Shown in pieces: positions 9,133 to 20,400 of a stretch of 64,000 bases of DNA; the first letter of the stretch is position 1, and every line of letters begins with the position of its first letter. A model generated the notes under the pieces. That model had not been told where the DNA came from, searched no databases, and saw only the letters and a list, made by a program, of their open reading frames with translations. The stretch spans positions 62,001 to 126,000 of the forward strand of contig CAXFZM010000349.1 of assembly GCA_964007475.1 (NCBI GenBank), in the 5' to 3' direction. The translations under genes were made by a program, and so were the position numbers. The stretch is from Hybos culiciformis. Lineage: Eukaryota; Arthropoda; Insecta; Diptera; Hybotidae.

Positions 9133-12100
9133 ATAACAACGCTAATTTTAATACACATTACATTTATCCTAGTACACAATTTAATACTATCTATCCTTCA
9201 AATTCGAGTAAAACAAAAATTTTTTATAATTCTAATTTAAGACCAAATGCAAACCGAAACACAAATTATTCAAACGAAAATAAAAATTGTCCTAATTATT
9301 ATCCAAATGTAAATACAAAATCTAAATTAAGTACAAAAAATGTCTTTAACGTAAATCCAAATTTCTCTGATTTCATTATTGTAAATTCTAAATTAAATTT
9401 TCAAGGCTCAACTTTTCTAGTCGATACTCAAGGAGATATTTCGCTAATAAAAATTTCATCAATCGATTCAAATTTTAACTTAAAAAATAATTTAAATTCT
9501 AAAAGCATTTTGGGAATCACGCAAAATTCTATAAAAAGTTTAGGTACAATCAACGTCAACTTTCATTTTAAACATACAATATTATCTTGTTTACTACACG
9601 TTGTTCCAGACGAATTTAATATCCCTTCGGATGGTATTTTAGGCAAAGACTTTCTCAAATTTTATAAGTGTCAAATAAATTATGATTCTATGCAATTAAC
9701 ACACAACAATAATTCTTATTCTTTTTCAATCCCAATTTTAGAAAACCCTAGTGAAAATTCAATTGTTTTACCTTCTAGATGTGAAGTCATTCGTACTTTT
9801 ATTCTTCCAAATGATTCTCCTTGTGTAGTGCTTGATCAAGAAATCGCACCTGATATTTTCATTCCACGTACAATAGTTTCTTCAAAAACTCCTTTAATTA
9901 AAGTTTTAAATTTATCAGATAAAATTCGAATAATTCCTAAAAACACTTCACTTAAATCAGAACCTCTTTCAAATTTTAACATCCTAAGAATTGACACAAA
10001 TAAAAATCAAAATAGAACAAAAGAATTGCTTCAAATAATATCTAAAAATATAAAACCGCACTACCAAGAAAAATTATTAAATCTGTGTGAACAATATAGT
10101 AACATTTTCCATATGAAAGATGATAAAATGACAACAAACAATTTCTATACACAAAATTTAAGAATAGATAACAATACTCCGGTATATGTGAAGAATTATA
10201 GACTTCCATATTCCCAAAAACAGGAAATCGACGATCAAGTAAATAAATTGTTAAAAAATGATCTTATTGAACCAAGCCAATCTAATTTTAACAGCCCTAT
10301 CATTTTAGTGCCTAAGAAAGGTTCAGATAAAAAATGGAGATTATGCATAGATTACCGTCTAGTAAATAAAAAACTAATTGCAGATAAATATCCACTGCCA
10401 AGAAATTCCACTTAATGAAAACTCGCGAGATATAACATCTTTTAGCACAGACAAAGGTTCGTTTAGATGGAAAGTTCTTCCATTCGGTTTAAATGTATCA
10501 CCTAACTCATTTTCAAGAATGATGGCGTTAGCGTTCTCCGGTCTTACACCGTTACAATGTTTTCTATATATTGACGATATCATATGTATTGGCTGTTCAG
10601 TCGAACATCACCTTAAACATCTTAAATCTATCTTCGAAGTTTGTAAAAAATTTAACCTTAAACTTAATCCTGAAAAATGTGTATTTTTTAAAAATGAAGT
10701 CACATACCTAGGACATAAATGTACTGATCGAGGTATATACCCAGATAGTAGCAAAATAGATACAGTTAAAAATTATCCTGTACCAAAAGATAAAGACGCT
10801 ACCAAACGATTTGTTGCATTTATGAACTATTATCGTAAATTCATACCAAATTTCGCATCCATAGCAAAACCCTTAAATAATATGACTAGACTAAAAGTAA
10901 ATTTTTCTTGGACACAAGAGTGTCAAAAATCTTTTGAAATTTTAAAAAATTGTTTAATTAATCCACCAATCTTAAATTATCCAAATTTCTCAAAAACTTT
11001 TATCATTACTGTTGACGCTTCTAACTTGGGAATAGGATCCACCCTAAGTCAATGGCTTATTTTATTTACCAATTTCATATTCTTCACGTAGTTTCACGAA
11101 AGGTGAAATGGATAAATCGACAATAGAAAAAGAATTATCTGCAATACACTTCGCAATTTTACACTATAGACCTTACATCTACGGAACAAAATTTACAATT
11201 AGATCTGATCATAAACCCTTAATTTATTTATTTTCTTTAAAAAACCCATCTTCAAAATTAACTAGAATGCGCTTAGATATAGAAGAATATAATTTTACAG
11301 TAGAATATATTAAAGGAAAATGTAACGTAGTGGCAGATGCCCTATCCCGTATCTCAATCGACGAACTTAAAGATTTGCAAACCAAAGAAAATAAAGTATA
11401 TGTTACGACAAGATCAATGTCAAATAAAAAATCCCAAAATAATAATTTCACTAATAATAACAACAGTCCAAATACAGAAAAAACTAACAAAATACCTCAA
11501 CTAATCTTTAATTCAATTGATAGTTGTAAAATATACAAAAAACGTAAATTACTATACAAAAACGAAATTTCAAATATTTACCAGACATTAGAGCCTGGAT
11601 GTAGTAAAATTTTAAGAAAAGAGACAATTCTAGCATTGTTTCTCGCTCAACTAGAAGAAAACTTAATTAAAATAAACATTTATAAAATTCAAATAAATAA
11701 AGAAGATGATATTTTTAAAATATTTAATACGAAAGACTTTATTACCATTGCAAAAAAGTATGTTAAAAAATTAGAAATCGCGATAGTTTCACGTCCATTA
11801 CCCATTATTAGTACTGGGGAAAAACAAAAACTTTTAGATCGTTATCATAAAGACCCTATATTTGGCGGACACGCAGGGCAAAAAAGACTATATGCAAAAT
11901 TGAGGTCATGTTTTTATTGGAAAGGCATGAAAAAAGACGTAGCAAGCTACGTCAGGGGATGTAAAGATTGTCAAATGAATAAAGCTAAAATTAAAAACAT
12001 CGAACCACTTCAAATCACTAAAACTCCAAATAAAGCGTTCGATACTATAATTATAGATACGATCGGCCCGTTCCAAAAAACTCAAAATAGAAATCTATAT

Positions 12101-12853
12101 GCAGTCACATTAATGTGCGACTTGAGTAAATATTTAATTACGATACCAGTAGCCAATAAAGAAACTACCACTATTGCGCAAGCCATTTTCGAACATTTTG
12201 TTTTATTATACGGCCCAATGAGAAAAATTATTACTGATTGCGGTACTGAGTATGCCAATAGTGTAATAGTAGAACTATTTAAATTACTAGATATTGAACA
12301 TAGTTTTTCAACACCCTACCATCATGAAACAGTTGGAACTATTGAAAGAAACCATCGGGTTCTGAATGAATATCTAAGATCGTATATTAATGCAAACCAT
12401 GATAATTGGGATTTATATTTAAAATATTTTACGTATAATTATAATTTCAATTCAAATTTCAATTTTATATACTCTCCTTACGAGGTAATATTTGGTAAAC
12501 AACCAAATTCTCATGATTTTTTACTAGATAATAGAATTGAACCACTATATAACTTCGATAGTTATGCGAAACATGTAAAATTTCATCTTCAAAATACAAA
12601 TGTAATTATTAAAGAATTTTTAGAAAAAGAAAAATTAAAAAATAAAGAGATATACGATAAAAAAGCAACGAAAAATCAATTTAAAATAAATGATGAAGTT
12701 CTTTTAAAAGAAGAAAACAGGACAAAATTAGATAATGTATATTCCGGTCCTCATAAAATAATTCAAATTGATGGCTTAAATGTTATATTGATAACAAATA
12801 AAAATAAAAGGATTAATGTCCACAAAAATAGAATAATTAAAATTATTAGTTAA
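9051..12853 (+). pseudogene. pol: Pol polyprotein, 412-like: PR-RT-RNaseH-IN, broken
   Basis: Pol is in the -1 frame relative to gag and overlaps its end (about 9051-9132), so expression by -1 frameshifting is likely. Protease motif LVDTQGDISLI lies at about 9417-9449. RT begins normally (KKWRLCIDYRLVNKK), but after KYPLPR the sequence jumps to QEIPLNENSRDI. Roughly 25 residues, including the first catalytic aspartate box, are deleted and the frame changes near 10400. YIDDI (10568-10582) is present. A second frameshift near 11060 splits RNase H (DASNLGIG, then SDHKPLIY and ADALSRI). Integrase has its HHCC finger (about 11847-11975) and the DDE core (IDTIGPF, TDCGTEYAN, GTIERNH). The frame ends at TAA 12851-12853. 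Confidence 0.88.
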
Positions 12854-13090
12854 AAAAAAAAAAAAAAAAAAAATGTAAAATATATTTTATTATATAAGCA
12901 TATTCAAATTATAAAGTTAAAAAAAAAAAAAAAAAAAAAAACAATAATAAAATGGTACCATGTTATTAGTTATTAGTTGTATATCTTATTAGTTTAACAT
13001 ATATTATTATTAAAATAAATAAAAATTTAAATTGATCAATTTGAAACATAATAATTTTCTTATATATTTCTCAAATAAGCCTAATTTTAA

Positions 13091-13101
13091 AAGGAGGGAG
13101 G
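13091..13101 (+). promoter_or_regulatory. Polypurine tract of the 412-like element
   Basis: aaggagggagg directly abuts the 3' LTR and would prime plus-strand DNA synthesis. Confidence 0.85.
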
Positions 13102-13333
13102 TGTAGTGCCCTTATCATTATATACATAATATTATATATATATTTTATATTATATACTCTCTTTCTTTTATTCGTTAAGTTATCTTAGTATTAGTTAATA
13201 AGAAAGTATAAGACATGTCTAGGTACTTAGTTTTAAGTTTAGTTTATAATCAGCTCTGAAATAATAAACACACAAGTGGAATAAATATTTTTTAAAAACA
13301 AAGTCCTGTTTTATTTAATGATACCCTATCACA
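13102..13333 (+). repeat. 3' LTR of the 412-like element
   Basis: 232 bp, tgtagtgccc to ctatcaca, aligned with the 5' LTR at 5178. The atgg duplication follows at 13334-13337, and the LINE coding sequence resumes there. Confidence 0.9.
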
Positions 13334-14375
13334 ATGGGACTTATATAAAATTATTCGTAACGGATACAAAAATAAAATTAATTATTCAAAAAATAAATAG
13401 ATAGAAAATAAAATTGAAAAAGCGTCCGATCAGAAAACAATGTGGAAAAGCATTAAATCTTATGTACATACTTAATGAACAGTTTTCTTCTATAAGCGAA
13501 GTAAATTTTGGTACAAAAAAATTAACTAATAATCTTGAAATGGCAAATGAGTTTAATTCTTTCTTTATAAAAAGGATAATAGAAATAAATGAAAGCATAC
13601 CACCTGTACCTTATAATAATTTAATTAACCTAGGGCAAACAATATTTAACTGCTTATAATAAAAAAATTAAAAAATTAAAATGATATAAACTTAGTTAAA
13701 AAGGAAATTATTCTCGATACATTTGATTTAATTGGAGAAAACTTATTAAGCATTGTCAATCAATCATTGACTGAGGGTGTTTTTCCGGAATTATGGAAAA
13801 CATCGGTAATTACTCCGATCGAGAAAGTGAAAAACACAAGAAATGCAAATTAAATTAGACCGGTCAATAATATAAGTATAGAGGCAAAGATTCTTGATAA
13901 TGTAGTAAAAACTCAATTTGAGGATTATCTAGAAAAGAATAATATTATATATGAATGTCAATCTGGATTTAGAAAGAACCACGGTTGCGAAGCACTTATA
14001 AATTTAGTAATAACAAATTGGAAGATGGCCGTACACGATAAAAAAGTTATTGTTGCTGTGTTTCTTGATTTCAAGCGTGCTTTTGAGACAATTGATAGGG
14101 ATATTTTGTTAAAAAAATTACAAATATATGGTGTTCGTGACAGTGAACTTAAATGGTTTCATAGTTATTTAATTAATAGAAGACAAAAAACTAAGGTTAA
14201 TGGATTGGTTTGAGAAGCAATGGAAGTATTGATGGGTGTTCTTCAGGGGTCTGTGCTTGGTGTTCTATTATTTGTTTTATATGTCAATGACATGAATCTA
14301 GCATTGACTTTTGCAAAACTAATTTTGTTTGCGGATGACTCATTGTTGTATTATATGGGAGATGATATAGTAGAT
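13334..14375 (+). pseudogene. LINE reverse transcriptase, palm part, broken
   Basis: Continues the 2552-21262 LINE. A linker segment (FGTKKLTNNLEMANEFNSFF, 13513-13572) is followed by EGVFPELWKTSVITPIEK, RPVNNIS, ECQSGFRKNHGCEALINLV, the catalytic box A VFLDFKRAFETIDR (about 14057-14098), GVLQGSVLG (about 14235-14261) and FADDSLLYY (about 14329-14355). It has a frameshift near 13460, a stop at about 13855 and a TGA at 14211-14213, so it is inactive. After GDDI the LINE is interrupted by two hATs and resumes at 20401. Confidence 0.85.
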
Positions 14376-14795
14376 CAAGCGTCGGCAAGACTTTCATCAA
14401 CTGGGCCAGATGCAGATTTTTCAATTTTTTTGTGGGATTAATTCTTTCATTTACTTAATTTACAAATCGTAATGCTACAACAATAGCAGCCCTTCAGAAA
14501 ATTTGGCGATCAATATTTAGCAGAAAACAATATTTTTAATGCAACATTTATTGAATAATGCAAACAGTTGTAGTAATAGAATTTTCTTAAAAGCTGAATT
14601 ATATAAATATGAGTTTCTGAATGGAATTTTTGATAGTTTTAATTTTTTTTGCTGTAAAAAAGTTAAAAAATTATAAAGAGGCCTAGAAGAATAAATCAGG
14701 CCGAATAACAAGGCGGCAATAAAAATTTTGGAGGGCCAAAAAAGGACACCGAATGGGCCGAATCTGGCCCGCGGGCCGTATGTTGCCGACCCTTG
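14376..14795. mobile_element. Short non-autonomous hAT (420 bp)
   Basis: Left end caagcgtcggcaa and right end ttgccgacccttg are inverted repeats with one mismatch. The right subterminal sequence (gggccgaatctggcccgcgg) is of the kind common in hAT MITEs and partly mirrors ctgggccagat on the left. The right flank is atatagat and the left flank is atatagtagat, the same octamer with three extra bases. There is no transposase. Confidence 0.8.
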
Positions 14796-15208
14796 ATATA
14801 GATCATCGGTCGGGAACCGGCGGCTCTGGAGCCGCATGCGGCTCTTAGCTCCAAAACCTGTGGCTCTTACTTTGAATAATATTTTTAAAAAAATTCGCTG
14901 CTGCCATCTAATGTTTTCAGTATGTTTCTGAAATCATCACCTAAGACACAATCGAAAAATATTTAAATTTAAATAAAAAATCGATTGCTCAGCAATCTAT
15001 TCTAAACCAATAAATTACCATAGCAACCATTTTCTTCAATTATTTTTACTCACGGTTATATAAGTTTCGTGAATTAGTTTTCTAGTGTTTTTTGAATTAG
15101 TAAGGTTTTATTGCTGTGCATTACAAAAATTTATTAAATAATTAAAGTTATTAAATACAATCGATAATTTAAGTTTTGTTAATAATTCAATTGAATTATT
15201 GAACCACA

Positions 15209-15425
15209 ATGAATGCAAGAAAAAGAAAAATCATTTATGAAAACAGAAGCTTCAATAAAATGTGGACTGAACGATTTGCATTTATAGAAGTTAATGGGAA
15301 ACCTCAATGTTTGATTTGCAATTTAAGAATGCAGAACAATAAATCAAGCAATATAGAACGACACTTTGATGGAAAACATTCAGATTTCAGCGAGAAGTAT
15401 CCAGACGGCGATAGTAGAAAAAAAG
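15209..15425 (+). pseudogene. hAT transposase, N-terminal BED-like part
   Basis: The frame starts at ATG 15209 with MNARKRKIIYENRSFN. A Cys/His finger follows: KMWTERFAFIEVNGKPQCL with CLICN (15313-15327) and ERHFDGKH (15356-15379). This DNA-binding segment is typical of GTF2IRD2-like hAT proteins. The frame runs to YPDGDSRKK and is cut at the MULE target site. The matching downstream residues (KVIQELQ) resume at 18395. Confidence 0.85.
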
Positions 15426-15435
15426 GGGAGTGATA

Positions 15436-15607
15436 AGAAAACTCGAAAAAAAAAAATATCGAATAAAAAAATCTCGAAAAAAAAAAACCTCGAAAAAAAA
15501 ACCTCGAAAAAAAAAAACCTCGAAAAAAAAAAACTCGAAAAAAAAAAACCTCGAAAAAAAAAACCTCGAAAGAAATAAAAAAAACCTCGAAAAAAAACCT
15601 CGAAAAG
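15436..15607. repeat. Left MULE terminal array of (cctcgaaaaaaaa)n
   Basis: About a dozen units of cctcg or tctcg followed by 7-11 A, the first ones degenerate (atatcgaat). It pairs with the complementary array at 18244-18371, forming the long terminal inverted repeat. Lysine/phenylalanine-rich frames here are artefacts. Confidence 0.85.
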
Positions 15608-15770
15608 CCAGTGAGCCGTCAAGCTGAAGTTTCAAAGCTTGAGTTATGTAAAAAAATCAATTTTATGATTTCAATATTTATTTTACAAACAACACAACAT
15701 AAAAATTCCTTCTGTTGCAAAAAAAATTATATTTTTATTCAAATTTAATGGAAAATTAACAAAAAAGAAA

Positions 15771-17425
15771 TTAAAGATTAATATTATAGGCAATGCCTTG
15801 CAAAAAATTTAAATGAGAACGATCTTCTCTCTCTCCAAAAATTTGCAAAAGACGTTTCTCCTTTTTAATGTATTGTAGTCTAATTTTCGAGCTTTGTCCC
15901 GCATCCAGCCTCAACAACTTGCACTTAACCATCACCTGCTCTTTTCCGAGCAACGTTATGAGTCTGTATACCCCCAGGTGTGGCTTGCCAGCTAAAGTTT
16001 TAAGTCGCCGGTGCCATGCTTCTACGCTATTTTGCGTCCTAGGCAAATTATGCTGAAGCAGGTCTGTTACACACCAAAAATTAGGGGGATACGGCGGGTT
16101 TTTAATTTTGAAAACATTATGTTTTCTTTTCCTCGAATTGCCTGAAAAATTAAAAAAAAATCAGATTAAAGTAATAATAAAAAATAATAGAATCCTACCA
16201 GATACATAATTCGATTCAAAAAATTTAAAAATTCTTTTTGAATCGTTATCTGAAGACTTTGATTTTAATGCCCTGAAATAAGTTGACACTTCATCAGGAG
16301 GCACGAATGCTAAACTTTTTAACATTCGCATTTGAATACTGAAATCTGAAACGATTAAAATTATAAAAAAAAAATCAGAATTAGTTCAATAATAATGCAG
16401 ATACATATACACGCAATATAATAATCACTTTCGTCATTGCCGTATTTCCTTTTCAAACCACTGCTTTGAATTTTCCTCCACAAAATTTGTCCGAAATGGA
16501 ATAAACATCCTTTACAGATGGCGGAGGGAAACTCCTGGACCGCTGCTCGGACTATTGCCTTTTCAAAATCAGATATTATGAACCTTGGACTGAGTTCTAA
16601 ATTGGCTTCTGTAGCAAGCTTTCGAATTTCCCCGAAAGTTAGCTTGTAAGCCTCTAGACTTTTGGTTGACATGAGGCAGTATATAAGTGGAACAATTTCG
16701 GTCCCAACTTTCCCGTGAATGGAAAAAAGTTGGCGGAAAATTGTTGGAACTACCTCAAAAGTACCATCCATAAGCCATAACTCACATTGAGATAATCTTC
16801 TCAAATTGTCCAAAGTTCCTAATATAATGACTTTGTTAGTCCCAAACGAAAACTCTCGGAGAACAAAATTTTCACCATCTACCATGCGTAACTCTGGTGG
16901 TATATCAATTTCCGCAATGGTTTGAGGTTCATTTAAAAAATTGTTTTTCCTAAGTCTATAAATAAAAATAAATTTGTAATTTAAATTATTAATTTTAGTG
17001 CGTATGTGTATCCATAATTAAAATTTCTATTTAAACTTTAATTTTTTTACTGACTTTTTTATCGTTTGCCTCATAGTTTCATTTGCAGGCAGGTACGCTC
17101 GACAGTTCGAAGGGCAATTACTTTGAACATCCAGAATTATGCTGGAGGGTGTAAGTCCCGAAGTTGTGGCCAAATACTTCATGTCATTTCTCACTTCAGT
17201 AATTACTAAATCGCTTGAAACTGGCTGGTGGTTATGACCACAATTTTGTTTTTTGATTGTTTGGTTTTCACCCTCCTCAACGGTCACCAGCCGAGCAGAA
17301 CAACCAAAATCTTTTTTAAATTTGCAACACCAGTACCTACGGTCTTTCATTTTTTTTTCCAAATGATAGGTGTATCCATCCACAATAAAGTTTTTGTTGT
17401 TTTTATTGTTTTTAATTAAACTCAT
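15771..17425 (-). CDS. MULE transposase with FLYWCH-like finger (spliced)
   Basis: Four exons can be read. Exon 1 (17425 to about 17055) has a FLYWCH-like zinc finger: YTYHLEKKMKDRRYWCC, CSARLVT, CGHNHQP. Exon 2 (about 16955-16440) has the MULE core: WLMDGTFEVVP with the first Asp, FIISDFEKAIV with the second, and CLFHFGQILWRKIQ. Exon 3 (about 16346-16202) reads FSIQMRMLKSLAFVPPDEV. Exon 4 (about 16142-15771) has NSVEAWHRRLK, with the expected Glu in the C-terminal helix. Acceptors TTTATAG, TTTCAG and TTTTTCAG are good; the donor gtcagt keeps phase between exons 1 and 2. I saw no internal stop. The exon 2 donor is unsure, and sequence above 17425 may add a 5' exon. It would bind the TIR arrays and cut and paste the element. 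Confidence 0.82.
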
Positions 17426-18175
17426 ATTCGGCTCTAAAAATTTTGAAAAAACTAAACGTTATTTCAAGTTAAAAACATATACTTAAATCACCAACATTTA
17501 AACTTTTTAAGTTTATAATAATTACCTGTTAGCACATTTATAAAAAAAAACAATTCGCGACAAACCCTTATTTTAACTTTTGTATACTTACATACATATA
17601 ATCCATATATTTATATTATAAATATTAAAATTAAACATGTGTAACAAAAAAACCGTGTGTTAAAAAGAATTGACTTCACATGTTGTATATAAACAATAAC
17701 GAAACAATAAAATTATTAGAAAACAAAAGTTGACTTCTATAGAAAAAAACTCACACTTTTTGAATATATTTTTGATTAATAATTTTGTATCTTACCTGAT
17801 TTGCAATTTAACTTTAAATTTTTATTTTATTTGTAATTTTAATTTTAAAAAATATATATCAAAACAATACTTATTAATAGCACATTTATTATTACAACAC
17901 TGAAATATCAAAGTTGAATCTAAAATTAAATTCGTGTTCTGTTATTTTTACTTTACTTTTAATTTTCTAATTTTTTAATTTGTTTTTTTTTTTTTTTTGG
18001 AAACGAATAAAATCAATAAATAAACTATTTTGTTTCAGTTTTACTCTCTAACACAAAATTTGTAACATTGAATTTTTATGGATTATAATCAAAACAATAT
18101 TCGATTGATATTTTTTTTTTGATATGAAGTTGTTTGGAATTGTGCTTAATAGTAAAAGATAAGCGTTTAAGAAAG

Positions 18176-18250
18176 AACCTCGAAGTTTTTTTTTTTTTTG
18201 CAGCGAGCCGCGCCGCGGCTCGCTGCAAAAAAAAAAAAAACTTCGAGGTT
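18176..18250. repeat. Perfect 75-bp palindrome
   Basis: 37-bp arms around a single central base at 18213. Each arm is aacctcgaag, then 14 T, then a 13-base GC-rich block (gcagcgagccgcg), followed by the exact complement. No mismatch was found on base-by-base comparison. It sits inside the MULE at the inner edge of the right terminal array. Confidence 0.95.
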
Positions 18251-18371
18251 TTTTCACTTCGAGGTTTTTTTTTTCGAGGTTTTTTTTTTTCGAGGTTTTC
18301 ATTTTCGAGGTTTTTTTTTTTCGAGGTTTTTTTTTTCGAGGTTTTTTTTTTTCGAGGTTTTTTTTTCGAGG
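18244..18371. repeat. Right MULE terminal array of (ttttttttcgagg)n
   Basis: Complement of the left array: about nine units of cgagg separated by 6-11 T, ending near the element's terminal gagccccagaccc. Confidence 0.85.
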
Positions 18372-18395
18372 TAGAGCCCCAGACCCGAAAAAAAG

Positions 18396-20086
18396 TTATT
18401 CAAGAATTACAAAATAAAACATTACTTCAGCAAGGATGTTTTTCAAATTGGGTAAAATCTTCATCAACTTCAAATGAAGCAAGTTTTGAATTGTCATTAG
18501 AGATCGCGAAAGCTGGAAAGCCATTTACAGATGGTGAATTTATCAAACAGTGCATGTACAAGGTTTCTGATACGCTCTTCAAAGATTTTAAAAATCATGA
18601 TGATATATTAAAAAAAATACAAGATTTACCTCTCTCAGCTAGAACTGTTAAAGAACGTATCATAAATATATCTGCAGAAGTATCAAACATGCTACTTTCA
18701 GATATTAATGCTGCAGAATTCGTATCGCTTGCTGTTGATGAATCTACAGATGTTACTGACATATCGTAGTGCTGTGTAATGGCTAAATATATAACATCTT
18801 CAGGTGTTCAAGAAGAGCTACTTGAAGTATTGCCACTTAAAGGACACACTACAGTTGAAGAAATTTCGGAAAGTATTGTAAAATGTTTAAAGAGTAAAAA
18901 TATAAATATTGATCGTATAGCATCCATTGCAACGGATGGAGCACCCGCGATGATTGCAAAAAATAAGGGCTTTGTTAAATTGCTCTCCAATTATATTTCT
19001 CACGAAATAATTTCGTTTCATTGTATTTTGCACCAAGAAGCTTTTGTTGCAAAATCGTTAGGAATAATACCAAACTTAAAAAAAGTAATGGATGTTGTTA
19101 TACCAATAACAAATTTCATCAAGGCTCGAGCGTTGAATCACAGATTATTTACTGCACTTTTAGAAGAAGTCAATGCTAAATATAAAGATTTGCTTACATT
19201 TACTGCTGTACGTTGGTTGTCACGAGGCAAAGTGTTAAACCGTTTTTCCGAGTGTTTGCAAGAAGTTATTATTTTCTTAGGCTCGAAAAATTATAACGAA
19301 GAACATTTTAAACTTCTTACAAACTATGAATGGCTTGAAAATTTTTACTTTTTACTAGATATGATAAAACATTTTAACAAACTTAATCTTAAGTTGCAAG
19401 GAAAAGGAAATACTGCTTTACAGTTATTAGAAGAAGTTCTTACTTTTGAGCAAAAACTAGAGCTGATCAAGGTGGATATATCTAACGATCAGTTTGTATA
19501 TTTTGATAGTTTAAGAAATTACAGATTAAATTTAACCGAAAAGAAAACAGATTGTAAAATATTCGCTGATATAATCACAACAATTTCGAATTCATTTGCA
19601 AGCAGATTTCAGGATTTCAAGAAGTATCAGGAAACATTGAAATTTATTTTGCAGCCATTGCAGTGCAACTTAAAATTAATAGATATAAAAGCTTTCCCTG
19701 GTATATCTATTGCAGAACTTCAGCTTGAGCTTTTGGAAATTCAAAATAAAAGTATATGGGTAGAAAAACTTCAACACATGGTAACACAAATTGAAACATA
19801 TCAACCAACTATGGAGGACACGCCGCAGGACATAATATTCAGATGCTGGAATACATTCCCGAATAATTATTCAAACACCAAGAGCCTTGCACTTGGCCTT
19901 TTGACACTCTTTGGTTCTACGTACAATTGTGAACAATTTTTCTCTTCCATGAACTACATTAAAAATAAGTACCGGAGCAGGCTGACAGATGAAAGCTTAA
20001 AAGCTTTGTTACAATTAAAAACCACCAAATATGTGCCAAATTTAAAAAAGTTGGCTGGAATGATACAAGTTCAAAAGTCCCACTAA
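18396..20086 (+). pseudogene. hAT transposase, catalytic and dimerisation part
   Basis: Continues the hAT protein after the MULE: VIQELQNKTLLQQGCFSNW, then VSLAVDESTDVTDIS with the first Asp. A TAG follows at 18767-18769, where related proteins usually have Gln, and the frame continues unchanged from CCVMAKYI. IASIATDGAPAMIA (18914-18955) carries the second Asp region and FHCILHQEAF (19016-19045) follows. The C-terminal hATC dimerisation segment LFGSTYNCEQFFSSMNYIKN (19910-19969) is complete, ending at TAA 20084. Apart from the MULE and the amber codon the gene looks intact. It would catalyse hAT excision and insertion. Confidence 0.9.
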
Positions 20087-20400
20087 TAAATGTTTAATAT
20101 TATTTGATTCATAACTTCAATATTATATTATCATAATTTTCATAATTTAATATTATATTATCATAAACTTTAATAAATACTGAAAAATTAAAAATATGTA
20201 TTTTGTTTTATTTATTATAAAGAAGGGAAAATCCTGCCATTAAATAAGATAAGTCATTTCGTAATATAAAAATTTTTTAATGCTACACAAGTTTTTAGCT
20301 CGAATATGTCTGTGACTACGGCTCTTAAATTTCATTTTTTTGAAATTTTTTGTTGATTTGACTCTTTACTTAAAAAAGGTTCCCGACCGCTGATATAGAT

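Larger units (their letters stand above)
5178..13333 (+). mobile_element. 412/mdg1-like Ty3/gypsy LTR retrotransposon
   Basis: Two near-identical LTRs (5178-5418 and 13102-13333) begin TG and end CA and are flanked by a 4-bp duplication atgg (5174-5177 and 13334-13337). A primer binding site, a long leader, gag, pol and a polypurine tract follow in order. There is no envelope frame. The leader holds a pogo-like MITE and a phased repeat array. Several frameshifts and a deletion in the RT make this copy inactive. Placement with 412/mdg1 rests on the tRNA-Arg-type primer site, the knuckle-less RG/N-rich Gag tail and the protease motif VDTQGD. Confidence 0.9.
15426..18386 (-). mobile_element. Mutator-like element (MULE/Phantom type) nested in the hAT
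   Basis: Flanked by the 9-bp duplication gaaaaaaag (15417-15425 and 18387-18395), which restores the hAT reading frame when one copy is removed. Both ends start with ggg and then carry long arrays of cctcgaaaaaaaa units in inverted orientation (15436-15607 and 18244-18371). A spliced MULE transposase runs on the minus strand. The A-rich target makes the duplication slightly less certain, but codon continuity supports it. Confidence 0.85.
14804..20392 (+). mobile_element. hAT transposon with BED finger, split by a MULE
   Basis: Ends catcggtcgggaacc and ggttcccgaccgctg are inverted with one mismatch, and both flanks are atatagat (14796-14803 and 20393-20400), a perfect 8-bp duplication. Subterminal palindrome gagccgcatgcggctc follows the left end. 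Inside is a transposase of the GTF2IRD2/Charlie-like hAT type, interrupted by a MULE at 15426-18386. Without the MULE the element would be about 2.6 kb. Confidence 0.92.

Noticed and set aside
15366..15635. Lys-rich (plus) and Phe/Arg-rich (minus) frames
   Set aside because: Low-complexity translation of the MULE terminal array.
18048..18300. Minus-strand 84-codon frame and the N-terminal part of the plus frame from 18134
   Set aside because: Both run through the palindrome and terminal array. The real hAT coding resumes only after 18395.
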